From NCBI RefSeq assembly GCF_905171765.1, contig NC_053390.1, positions 331,978,294 to 332,042,293 of the forward strand: DNA of 64,000 nucleotides, written 5' to 3'. Positions 46,718-56,748 of this stretch are shown one piece after another. The position numbers and the translations under genes are program-made. The stretch's first letter is position 1. Each line of letters opens with the position of its first letter. The DNA is from Bufo bufo (lineage: Eukaryota > Chordata > Amphibia > Anura > Bufonidae). Under the pieces are notes generated by a model. That model made no database searches. It saw only the letters and a list, made by a program, of their open reading frames with translations, and had not been told where the DNA came from.

Positions 46718-47485
46718 AGTGACCGACAACATAGGCAGTATTCGTTTTTGCAATATTTTTCAAATTTTTCACATAATATTCGCAATAAATTTGTGAATTC
46801 TAGAATTCTAGGATTCTAAAATTCGCGATCTCGTCATTTTTTCCGTGATTGCGCAAATCGGCAATAATGATGCGCATAATTTTTGCATAATACATGCAAC
46901 TTCACATTTTATCAGGTCTGAGTAGATATTACTGATTGGTGCACTAAGTATTGTTGTGACATCACAGCACTATGTCTGTAGTATGTATAGACAGCAGAGA
47001 AACAGTAATTCCTATCACACTACCTAACACCCTGTACTGGAACCTATCAGATACACTATATCACTATCTAATCTACACTGACTATCTCCCACTAACTATC
47101 TGTATTATATATATGCTAACTACAGTAACTATCTCATGTAATTGGATAAGGAATATGATCCAGATGAAAGCACAGAGCACAGCAATGACACTGCTGTCTC
47201 TCTTAGAACTTCAAAAAACAGCAGAAAATGGCTGCTGGGGAGTTTCTTATATAGTAAAGGGGTAGGCAACTTTCCTATTGGTTGCTAAGGATGTTGCTAA
47301 GCTCTGACAAAGATATTGCAGCCTTCTGATTGGCCCACAAGCAAGAAGGAAGGTTACTGATGAAAAAAAAATCTAGAATATTTGTGATTACGAATATATA
47401 GCACTAAAGTCTACATCTTTGCGAATTCTCAAAGTGCCGAAATTCCCGATAAAAATTTGCAATTAGAATATTGCAATCAACACTA
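46718..47485. mobile_element. hAT MITE inserted in the hAT-1 transposase
   Basis: It has TAGTG-type ends. The flanks TCACGGTT (46710-46717) and TCACGCAT (47486-47493) match at six of eight bases. Excision joins QWQLM to RDTCRLLRPF on the minus strand, matching the corresponding QWLLM..ACRLLRPF of hAT-2. The interior is AT-rich with an internal non-palindromic segment. Confidence 0.75.
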
Positions 47486-48450
47486 TCACGCATGAGCTGC
47501 CACTGGCTAACATGGAAGTTACACAGGGGAGAACCTCTGTCCGCCTGTATCATCAAGAAATCGTTTATTGCCTTTTCTGTTCGTACATTCATATGGAGGG
47601 TGGAATTCCAACTGGTGGAAACGTTGCAGATCAGCCTATGTTGGGGGACGCCATTCTGCCGCTGTAGCTCAAGGAGGGTGTGCTTGGCTGTGTACGAGGG
47701 CTAAAGTGCATGAAAAGTTTGCTGGCCATTTTTAAGATGTCTTGCAGATGGATGGAAGACTTCAGAAAATGCTTGACAACAAGATTTAACATGTGCGCGA
47801 TGCAGGGTGCATGGCTCAGCCCTCCTTGACGCAGCGCCGACACCATGTTCTTCCCGTTGTCGGTCACTATGGTTCTGATTTTGAGTTGTCGTGGAGAAAG
47901 TCAGGATTCGATTTCTTGATGAAGGACGCGGAGCAGTTCCTCCTCTGTGTGACTCTGTTTGCCCAGGCAAACTAGGTGCAGAACAGCGTGACACCGCCGT
48001 GCCCTGCACATGTGGTATGCTGGTTGCTGGTGGGGCACTGTGAATTGTCCCTGCAGTGGAGGCTGAGGACACTGTGGAGGAGGAGCAGGCAGAGGTGAAC
48101 ATTGTCACAGAACCAACGGCGTGAGAACATGGAGGAGGAAGCAGCATCACCTGGCCAAGTTGATGGTTTGACTGGGCAGGAACCACATTTACCCAGTGGG
48201 CCGTAAAGGACATATATTGTCCTTGACCGTAGTTAAAGCTGCACCTACAGGCTCAAGGACTGGCCCACCTTCTGTTCTACATATTTGTGCAGGGCTAGTA
48301 CTGCTTTTTTGGCAAAGAAATGACGGCTTGGGACTCTCCACCTCGGCTCGGCACAAGCCATCAGTTCTCTGAAAGGTGCAGAGTCCAGCACTTGGAAAGG
48401 GAGGGACTGCAGTACCAGCAACGTGGCCAGGAGCACGTTCAGATTCTGTC

Positions 48451-49064
48451 TGTAACGGGGTTCCGAAGGTGCACTGGGTGGCTGGGTGGCTCCCTGCTCC
48501 TAAGTCTGCCTTGAGCGCCGAGCTGATCACTCGGTGCTCAACTGGTTGGTCTGTCGGTCATGTGACGCTGGCCACGTCACATGACCCTCACTCCTCACTA
48601 TAAATACAGGCAGCCTGCTAGCCACAGGTTGCCTGTTAATTTCTAGGTTCCTGGCTATTTGTTGGACTACGGAATACTCACCTGATTCCGTTCCCTGACG
48701 ATCCTTTTGCCTTCTCCTCCTGTACTGCGCATCCGTCCTGGTATCGTGACCTCGGCTCCCACCTGACTACTCTCTTAGGACTCCTCTTGTACTTCTCTAC
48801 TCTCCTGGTATTTGACCCCGGCTTCTCCTGACCATTCTTTGCTTAACCCTTTGTACTGCATAGCTCTCTTGGTTCTGACCCGGTCCGTTCATGTTCCGTA
48901 TTTTGTCTTGTCTGTCTTCCCTGCACGTATCCTAAGTTAGGGACTGTCGTCCAGTTGTCCCCTGTCATCAGGACTCGTGAGGCAAGTAGGCAGGGCCAGG
49001 GGTGAGGGTGGAGCGCAGTGGTCACTATCCTTCCCCCTATGTGTGTGTGGACGTGACCGTTACA
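48451..49064 (+). mobile_element. Solo LTR with 5-bp duplication CTGTC
   Basis: It starts TGTAACGGGG, ends CCGTTACA, and is flanked by CTGTC (48446-48450 and 49065-49069). A CTATAAATA box lies at about 48599, giving plus orientation. No internal genes remain. Confidence 0.9.
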
Positions 49065-50329
49065 CTGTCCTTTTGGATGAGTGCACGCATACTGTTGTCT
49101 CTTGGCAATCGCTTCAGTGATCGATTGCTGACAGAATGACTGACTAGGAGAAGGAGGAGCAGGAGCATCAGGACCAGCAGATGATGGGAAGGACAGACAG
49201 CTTCCTTCGGCTGAGGTGGTGGAGCCTTGACTGCCTGAAACCGGGTCACTCAGTGATGTAGTGGTTGCTGCGGCAGGCTGGACCACCACATTGGAGCCAT
49301 GGTTCTCCCAGGCCACTTTATGGTGACGCTGCATATGTTGACGCAGGGCCGTGGTGCCAACATTCGCACCCTGGCCGCCCTTCACCATCTGCTCACAGAT
49401 TCGACAAATGGCCATGTTCACCTCCCCTGGCAGCTTAACAAAAAACTGCCACTCCACCGAATTGTTGATTTTACCCCCAACACTCCGCATTGACTGACTG
49501 CTACCGCCACTGCCTCCGTGAATCCCTGCACCACTACTTTCTGGGCTGGTAGGGTCCTGTGAAGTGGGTGGTCTACCCTGGGCACGTTTGACTCCTGACC
49601 TCCCACTGCTGCCACCCTGATGACTCCCTGCCACGCTACCGACTTGCTGGTTCCACAGCTGCCTCACACCCAAATTGCCACCCTCTTCTCCCGATGATGA
49701 TGAAGCTCCTTCGTCACCTGGCTCCCAATTGCGATCGGCTACATCATCATCGAGTACTGTCTGCACATCACTGATGTCCTCCTCAACGGTCTCTGAGCCA
49801 GCTGCCTGACCACTCACAAAACACCAGCTCCCACACCACTCTTCTCATCACTACTTGCCTGCCTATCGGAGGAAGCAGTGGATGTCTCCTCCAGATATTG
49901 GCTGAGCAGTAGCTGCTGACTGTCCTCTAGTAGCTCTTCCTCACTGTATAGTGGAGCTGAGCCCTCAGCATATAGTACTTCCCTGGCTGAGGGAACAGAA
50001 AATGACAGAGGTAGTTGAGGGCACAGGGCCTGCTCCCGGGCCATGCCAACTAAGGGTTGTGTCTGACGAACCCACCGACTCTTGGCTGGGGGTGTCTGAT
50101 GTCACTTGTGACGAAGTCAAATATCGAGTCAACCATTCAAGAACCGCTGGGTTGCTGGTCAAGACACGACCGCTAGCTGACACTGGGAGCTCAGGCCTCT
50201 CGAAGTGACCCCTGCTGCCATGCCCCCTTACTCTGCTGCGATCTCTGCCTGTGCCAGAAACATTTAAGCCTGTGCCCCTCCCCTGTGCAGGGCCCGTCAC
50301 TTCTCTTTCTGATATACTGTTAGATCAAA

Positions 50330-50770
50330 TAAGTAAATAAAAAGGAAATTAATACACGCCAAAAAGGGCTTTAATTTCCTCACTTCACCACACAATGGCC
50401 AATAAGCCTGTTTTCTTTTTCCCTACTAATACACGCCAAAAAAAGGCTTTAGAATGTATAACTGTGGCTGTGAACGGCAAATAATATTTTTTTTTGCCAC
50501 TAATACACACCAAAAAGGGCTGTAATTTTATTACTTTACCACACAGCGGCTGATAAGCCCATTTTCTTCCCCTACTAATACACGCCAAAAAAGGCTTTAG
50601 AACATATAACTGCGGCCGTGAACAGAAAATAATATTTTTTTTTGCCACTAATACACGCCAAAAAGGGCTGTACTTTTCTCACTTCAACACACAACCGCTA
50701 ATAAGCCCCTCCCCCCACTAATACACGATAAAAAAGGCTTTAGAACATATATATATATATATATATATAT
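50330..50770 (-). repeat. hAT-1 5' subterminal repeats
   Basis: Units alternate around CTAATACACGCCAAAAA, CACACAGCGGCTGATAAGC and CTGCGGCCGTGAAC, with a spacing of roughly 140 bp, and end in an AT microsatellite. Copy A has the start of the same region at 945-1020. They may be transposase binding sites (inference). Confidence 0.75.
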
Positions 50771-51056
50771 AACTGCACAAGGGCTAATAAGACCCCAATA
50801 ACAAGAACAGTTTGCTGGAATTATTTAGGTATTGCAAACCTGAAATGAGCAGCAGTATAATAGCAATTTGGATCCACAGTCAGTGCAGCAGGGTGTAATA
50901 GGATTGTTCCTACTACCCAGGCTGTAAACACACCTACTGAACCCTGTTCTGCTTCAGTACTGTGGAATAATTTCTCCCTATCCTTTCCCTACACTACTAA
51001 TGCTCTTTCCCTGAACTTCTATTGAGCAAAATATACGTTTTCAAGTCTTTCCTAAC
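50771..51056. other. hAT-1 5' untranslated region, no gene
   Basis: Sequence between the subterminal repeats and the MITE at 51057. It continues at 52143-52442 to the 5' terminus. Confidence 0.5.
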
Positions 51057-52142
51057 TAGTGTTGGGCGTGAATATTCGAATCGAGAATATCGACACTTCG
51101 AGAATTCGTGAATATTTAGAATACAGTGATATATATTCATAATTTCTATTTTTTTTTTTCATCAGTAACCTCCCTTCTTGCTTGTGGACCAATGAGAAGG
51201 CTGCAATGTCTTTGTCTGAGCTTAGCAACATCCCTAGCAACAAATAGGAAAGTTGCCTACTCCTTACTATATAATAACGTCCCCAGCAGCCAGTTTTTTT
51301 TAGTTTTGAGAGAGACAGCAGTGTCATTGCTGTGCTCTGTGCTTTTCACACTACATTAGATAGATAGTTAGATAGCTTATATATATTAGGCCTCATGGAC
51401 ACGGCCGTTGTTTTGGTCTGCATCCCAGCCGCAGTTTTGGTGGCTCGGATGCGGACCTATTCACTTCAATGGGGCTGCAAAAGATGCGGACAGCACTCCG
51501 TGTGCTGTCCGCATCTGTTGCTCCGTTCCATGGTCCGCAAAAAAATATATAACCTGTCCTATTCCGCGTTTTGCAGACAAGAATAGGCAGTTATATTAAA
51601 GGCTGTCCATGCCGTTCCGCAAATTGCGGAACGCACACGGACGCCATCCGTGTTTTGCGGATCCACGATTTGTGGACCGCAAAACACACAACTGAGGCCT
51701 AATACAGATAGTTAGTGGGAGATAGTCAGTGTAGGTTATATCCTGATATAGTGTAGCTGTTGCAGTGCAGTGTGTTAGGTAGTGTGATACAGGTCCATAC
51801 ATACATGCAGACTTGCTAAAATGTGAAGTTTCACGTATTGCGCCCAAATATTCGCATCATTAGTGCCGATTAGCGCAATCACGAATATATTGGAGCACTC
51901 TAACTGCATATAAAGCCATTTTTAATGTTCTACCGTGCCAACCATTTTATCCAGTTTCAGGAAACTTCTAGCAGCCTGGAAAATGTAGCAAAAGTGACCC
52001 ACGCCTGTATTTTGCGCGCATTACGCAGATATTACATTGGCGATTTTTCGCAATCAAGAAAATAATCTCGAATTCGCGAATATTTGCCTAAATATTTGTG
52101 AAATATTTCAAATTCGAATATAGCCCTTGACGCTCATCACTG
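51057..52142. mobile_element. hAT MITE with 8-bp duplication TTCCTAAC
   Basis: It starts TAGTGTTGGGCGTG and ends GACGCTCATCACTG, flanked by TTCCTAAC at 51049-51056 and 52143-52150. It is related by its ends to the MITEs at 4313 and 46718, and contains a second MITE at 51388-51701. Confidence 0.9.
51388..51701. mobile_element. MITE with AGGCCTC ends, nested
   Basis: AGGCCTCATGGACACGGCC at the left and AACTGAGGCCT at the right. The interior has the GGACCGCAAAAAA and ACGGACGCCATCCG phrases shared by this MITE group. The TTA/TAA flank is palindromic so the duplication length is ambiguous. Confidence 0.8.
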
Positions 52143-52447
52143 TTCCTAACACTGTCCCTAGTACACTGGAAAATGGCTGAATTCAAGATGGCTGAGGCTA
52201 TTTATAGGGCTGTGACATCACAGGGCTTGTTGGCTTCTGATTGGCTGCATGCATGGCATTGTGGGTGATCCCTCATTCCCAGAGTTCCTTGCTCCATGTC
52301 CTAACACGTGCAGCAGCCATTTTAGGAAAAAATGCAGTTCGTAACCAAGAATCGTGAGGAAATACGGATTCTGTGCGAATCGAAGAATTGCTTGAAATTC
52401 GGATCGAATTCCACTTCGCCTGCTTCGATTCGCTTATCTCTAAAGTC

Positions 52448-52643
52448 TTATTCACACGTCAGTGTTTTTTTCAGTGATTACCATCAGTGATTGTGAGCCA
52501 AAACCAGGATATGAGCCTCCACTGACATAAGGTATAAGGGAAAGATCGGCACCTGTTCTGTGTTTAGAGCCGCACCTGGTTTTGGCTCAAAATCACTGAT
52601 GTAAATCACTGACCAAAACACTGATGTGTGAATGAGGAATAAT
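52448..52643. mobile_element. Short MITE with TTATTCACAC ends
   Basis: TTATTCACACGTCAGTGTTT at the left is matched by the inverse of ACACTGATGTGTGAATGAGG at the right. Inner arms AGCCAAAACCAGG and CCTGGTTTTGGCT form a hairpin. It lies directly outside the hAT-1 5' end. Confidence 0.78.
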
Positions 52644-53260
52644 TAATTACTTTCTAACCTAACTTTTAAGTATCTGTGGTGTGAATTCTCTTTATGGCAG
52701 AGATGACAGAAGTCTTGCATCTTTAGACAAGAGATTGGACAAAATTGAGCCTAAACTTTTAAAATGTAGGTATAGATAGGATGTGATAGTGAAATGATTT
52801 AAAATGTATTAAATATTATAAAGAGAAGTACACACAAGTCAGATTGCGCACCAGATAAACTGACAAGTCATAGCTTAGGTCTAAAGCTGGCCATACAAAT
52901 CAGATAGAAGTTAGTTGATGGTTGAACGGCAGTTGGATAAGTATCTGGTGAACGTTCATTTCTGACACACAGCAGTACACATTTTAGTCCATATTGGCCA
53001 TTACAGTTGTTCAATTTGCCCATACACCGGGTGATGGACGAAAGAACTTAAAGATGGCCGACTTCTTTTAAATGATAATGGTCTGTCATCAGTGGGTTAA
53101 AAAGATTATTTGTTGTTAAATTTCAACCGATTGTTTGTTTTGGTTGAAATCATCCATTTTGGTCAACTTTAGACTAGTATGTATGGGTATACTAATGTGT
53201 AAGATTTATACAATTAGCCATAAAAAATAGCACAATTCGCTAAATGCGTACATCTCAAGT
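52644..53260. other. No gene recognised
   Basis: A segment at about 52880-53190 has CTGGCCATACAAATC and AGTATGTATGGGTAT at its edges and may be an old MITE. The L1 5' region begins at roughly 53260. Confidence 0.4.
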
Positions 53261-54448
53261 CTGCACACACTGGGGCGGGGCCTGAGCATGCCGCTGTAAA
53301 CACACACCCTGCAGAGCTCCCGGACCCTGGGCCCTCTTACTCATTGTTTTGTCATACCCAGCTTGATTTACCTTTATGAGGGAGGATGGTCAGCTGTTCA
53401 GGTCGTCGTCGCGCCTTGCAACAGAATCCAAGATGGCTCCTGCAGGAGATTCGGTGGCAATAGCTCCAGAGCTACAAGGCCTTATTTACCCTAGTGGTTC
53501 ACCGACTCCAGACCAGCCAGCCTCTCTGCCTCCCACCCCAGCTGTACAGACTCCTGTGCTTCTTTCTTTGATGCCCCAAGGCGGATCGGTAACAGTGGAG
53601 AATCCCGCATTGACATCTGACCCGGTGAGTGTTACTCCATCTGAAAACACCCTAGGCACTCCGGCTCCCAGATACCCTGGCCTGCCGAACTGTGTGTATG
53701 GACCCGAGGCTGTGGCCTCACAGTTTGGCCAGCTGTCGCCCCCACATGTGGCACAGCCATGCTCTCTCTCCCCTACCGCAAGAGAATTTGTTCCCGAAAC
53801 TGAAGGATATCTGGTCACTCCTCAGTAACCTACCCACTAAAAATGATCTGGAAGCTATTATTTTTTGGGTCAAGTCCAAACCAGAACAGGCCATTGCGGC
53901 TGTCAAGACAGACCTGGTTAATATCTTGACTCAACTGACCACCCAGGTGAAAGTCTCTTCTACCTTGGACTCTCGCCTCAATAAAGTTGAAGAAACTCTG
54001 GCCTTGCAGAGTTCCATGAACAGACACATGCTATTAGAATTGGATGACCAGGAAAACAGAGGTTGGCACAATAACATTAAACTGCGCGGGATCCCGGAGG
54101 AGGTGCCTGCGACTGACTTGCGCAAGGTTGTGTCCACCATTTTCAACACCCTTCTCTCCAGACCAGCAGAAGCAGCAATTGAGCTGGACTGAGTAAATAG
54201 AGTTCTGGGACCCAGATGCCCAGATAACCCAGCACCCCGGGATGTTCTATGTAGGGTTCATTTTTTCAGCGAGAAAGAGGAGGTTCTGCAATGGGTCTGG
54301 AGGCAGGGTCCCACTATGTTTGCGGGAACTCAGATTCAACTTCTGCCAGACGTCTCGAGGCGAACCCTGACAATGAGACGTATTCTTAAACCTCTTCTAC
54401 AATCTATCACTGAAGTTGGGGCTACCTACCGTTGGGGACATAGAAACA

Positions 54449-55836
54449 TAGAAACATAGAATGTGTCGGCAGATAAGAACCATTTGGCCCATCTAGTCTG
54501 CCCAATATACTAAATACTATGGATAGCCCCTGGCTTCATCTTATATGAAGGATGGCCTTATGCCTATCCCATGCATGCTTAAACTCCTCCACTGTATTTG
54601 CAGCTGCCACTTCTGCAGGAAGGCTATTCCATGCATCCACTACTCTCTCAGTTAAGTAATACTTCCTGATATTACTTTTAAACCTTTGCCCCTCTAATTT
54701 AAAACTATGTCCTCTTGTAGCAGTTTTTCTTCTTTTAAATATTCTTTCCTCTTTTACCTTGTTGATTCCCTTTATGTATTTAAAAGTTTCTATCATATCC
54801 CCTCTGTCTCGTCTTTCTTCCAAGCTATACATGTTAAGGTCCTTTAATCTTTCCTGGTAAGTTTTATCCTGCAATCCATGTACCAGTTTAGTAGCTCTTC
54901 TCTGAACTCTCTCCAAAGTATCAATATCCTTCTGGAGATATGGTCTCCAGTACTGAGCACAATACTTCAAATGAGGTCTCACTAGTGCTCTGTAGAGCGG
55001 CATGAGCACCTCCCTCTTTCTACTGGTAATTCCTCTTGCTATACACCCAAGCATTCTGCTAGCATTTCCTGCTGCTCTGTTACATTGTCTGCCTACCTTT
55101 AAGTCTTCTGAAATAATGATCCCTAAATCCCTTTCCTCAGATACTGAGGTTAGGACTGTATCACTGATTTTATATTCTGCTCTTGGGTTTTTACGTCCCA
55201 GGTGCATTATCTTGCACTTATCAACATTAAATTTTAGTTGCCAGATTTTTGACCATTCCTCTAGTTTTCCTAAGTCCTTTTCCATTTGGTGTATTCCTCC
55301 AGGAACATCAACCCTGTTACAAATCTTTGTGTCATCAGCAAAAAGACACACCTTACCATTGAGGCCTTCTGCAATTTCGCTGACAAAGATATTAAACAAT
55401 ATGGGTCCCAGAACAGATCCCTGAGGTACCCCACTGGTAACAAGACCTTTGTCTGAATATACTCTATTGACTACAACCCTCTGTTGCCTGTCCCTCAGCC
55501 ACTGCCTAATCCATTCAACAATATGGGAGTCCAAGCCCAATGACTGCACTTTATTGATAAGCCTTCTATGTGGGACAGTATCAGAAGCCTTACTAAAGTC
55601 TAGATAAGCGATGTCTACTGCACCTCCTCCATCTATTATTTTAGTCACCCAATCAAAAAAATCAATAAGATTAGTTTGACATGATCTCCCTGAAGTAAAC
55701 CCATGCTGTTTTTTATCTTTCAATCCATGGGATTTTAGATGTTCCACAATCCTCTCCTTAAGTATGGTTTCCATTAATTTCCCCACCCGTTTCATCTCAT
55801 TATTTACAAAAATTGACTCTCCTTTTCTTTGCACTT
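54449..55836 (-). mobile_element. CR1 LINE, 5'-truncated, with intact 3' end
   Basis: On the minus strand the element ends in about two and a half units of TTTCTATG at 54449-54470, the CR1-type terminal microsatellite. The 5' end is truncated within ORF2 at about 55836. There is no clear target duplication, and the L1 reading frame lost about 45 bases at the site. Confidence 0.88.
54536..55836 (-). CDS. CR1 ORF2 reverse transcriptase and C-terminal part, open frame of about 430 residues
   Basis: The frame runs without a stop from the truncation point to the natural stop at 54536. Visible motifs are GKLMETILKERIVEHL, QHGFTSGRSCQTNL, VDIAYLDFSKASDTVPH, VTSGVPQGSVLGPILFN and LFADDTKICN, followed by ERDLGIIISEDLKVG and the conserved VVDAWNSLPAEV near the end. 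These are palm and fingers motifs of a LINE reverse transcriptase; FADD and YLDF carry the catalytic Asp residues. The Phe usually found in KAFDTVPH is Ser. The endonuclease and start codon were lost by truncation, so it cannot move by itself, but the clean frame suggests recent insertion. Confidence 0.93.
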
Positions 55837-56692
55837 CCCAGACCAAGCTAGGGATCTGGCTTGGTTTTTGGAAGTCCCTACTGTCTTTCTCCCGTACTAG
55901 TTGGATGTCCCCATTTTCACTCCCCCAGGCTCTGCTTCCTCAGCGTGCTTGTGACATGTCTCCACCCTCTCCAGGGATACCGACATCTGGACAGGAGACC
56001 CACATGGAAACTACTCGACTACTCAACTTGATTTATGTAGTTCTATGCTGCGAGGACTAGCCTGATAGTGATGTCTGTATAGCTGAGGCTACCACTACTT
56101 ACTAGCCGGTTGGCAGACTATCTGCCCTCGGTGGTAGTTGATTTTGCTCCCATATATGATCTGACCTCCTCCAGAGGTTTTTTGTGTTATGTTACATTTG
56201 GCCCAGGGGAAGGGAAGTAATTATATTTGCTTTTCTTCTCCCAACGTAGAAACACAATTCTTGGTCTGCTCAACTGTGGGCACCTCGAGGTTTGCCTAAG
56301 TGGATTTTTTCCACAGTTTTTGTTATAGATACAGTATAATTTTCTTGGTTTTCATTCCTTTTGCTACTTCTTTTTCTCTCATTCTACCCGCTCTGGATTA
56401 GCTGGATCGGGTACTTGGCTTATAAAGCTAACCTACTGTATACCACTAATCTTAGGTCAACCTTTGCGTTTTGTCCCCCCTAAACTTTTGTTCCTACCTT
56501 GCTGTCTCCTTCCCTGCCACCCCCTTCTCCCCCTTTTTTTTCTCCTTCTCTTGTAGGTCAGGAATATGTAAACCATTAACTTTGCTTCCATCAATGCCAA
56601 TGGGTTGAACACACCTGAGAAAAGATTCTCCATTCTCCAGCTCCTATGGAGCAAAAAGGCACAAATTGCATTTATACAATATATCCGTGCCC

Positions 56693-56735
56693 CTTGAGGA
56701 AGCGCATAGCGAAACGATCGTTGGGTGGTCTATCT
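56693..56735 (+). other. Hammerhead-like motif at the left edge of the composite insertion
   Basis: TTGAGGA (core CUGANGA with C3 changed to T), a short GC hairpin around GCATA, then GAAAC. The order and spacing match the two core strands of a hammerhead ribozyme. One core base is changed. Confidence 0.4.
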
Positions 56736-56748
56736 CTGGTGTGTCCAC

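Larger units (their letters stand above)
46691..50300 (-). pseudogene. hAT-1 transposase copy B, N-terminal and core part
   Basis: Reading right to left: leader with VLEWLTRYLTSSQV (50300-49965), acidic stretch, and a BED finger at about 49460-49290 (ICRICEQMVKGGQG, LRQHMQRHH). A solo LTR at 48451-49064 interrupts. Then SFTAHWVN (about 48205), VTDNGKNMVSAL and CIAHMLNLVVKHFLK (47867-47760), KAINDFLMIQADRG with QWQLM (47590-47500), a MITE, and RDTCRLLRPF (46716-46690). The 49817-48843 frame is open across the BED finger. Frameshifts near 47700 and several nonsense changes make it inactive. The catalytic region between LRPF and AAKLD is missing. Confidence 0.87.
36054..52442 (-). mobile_element. 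hAT-1 copy B, 16.4 kb including nested insertions
   Basis: The 3' terminus is TAGAGATGAGCAAAT at 36054 and the 5' terminus is TAGAGATAAGCG read from 52442. Between them, on the minus strand, come 5' subterminal repeats, a BED-finger transposase, the hATC domain, a 51-bp array and the 3' tail. The order matches copy A. Insertions at 36369, 42641, 43866, 46718, 48451 and 51057 expand it. I found no convincing 8-bp duplication at the outer ends; the right flank is disturbed by another MITE at 52448. Confidence 0.82.
53376..56057 (+). pseudogene. L1 ORF1 (RNA-binding chaperone type), split by a CR1 insertion
   Basis: The frame opens at 53376; MAPAGDSVAIAPEL may be the true start at 53433. A frameshift near 53780 leads into a coiled-coil-like region (NLPTKNDLEAIIFWV, LNKVEETLALQSSMNR). 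It continues with the conserved NNIKLRGIPEEVPATDLR and a stop at 54190, then in frame VLGPRCPDNPAPRDVLCRV and TLTMRRILKPLLQ to TYRWG at 54435. After the CR1 it resumes as FPDQARDLAWFLEV (about 55835). About fifteen residues are missing at the junction. Family knowledge: ORF1p coats L1 RNA as a trimer. Inactive. Confidence 0.82.

Noticed and set aside
49299..49493. Plus-strand frame near the BED finger
   Set aside because: It is the antisense of the hAT-1 finger region.
48843..49817. Independent 324-residue host gene with a BED finger
   Set aside because: It is the hAT-1 transposase N-terminal part reading into a solo LTR; the last residues are LTR-derived.
36046..52450. Target duplication for hAT-1 copy B
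   Set aside because: The eight bases outside the termini (GATATATT and AAGTCTTA) do not match, so none is claimed.
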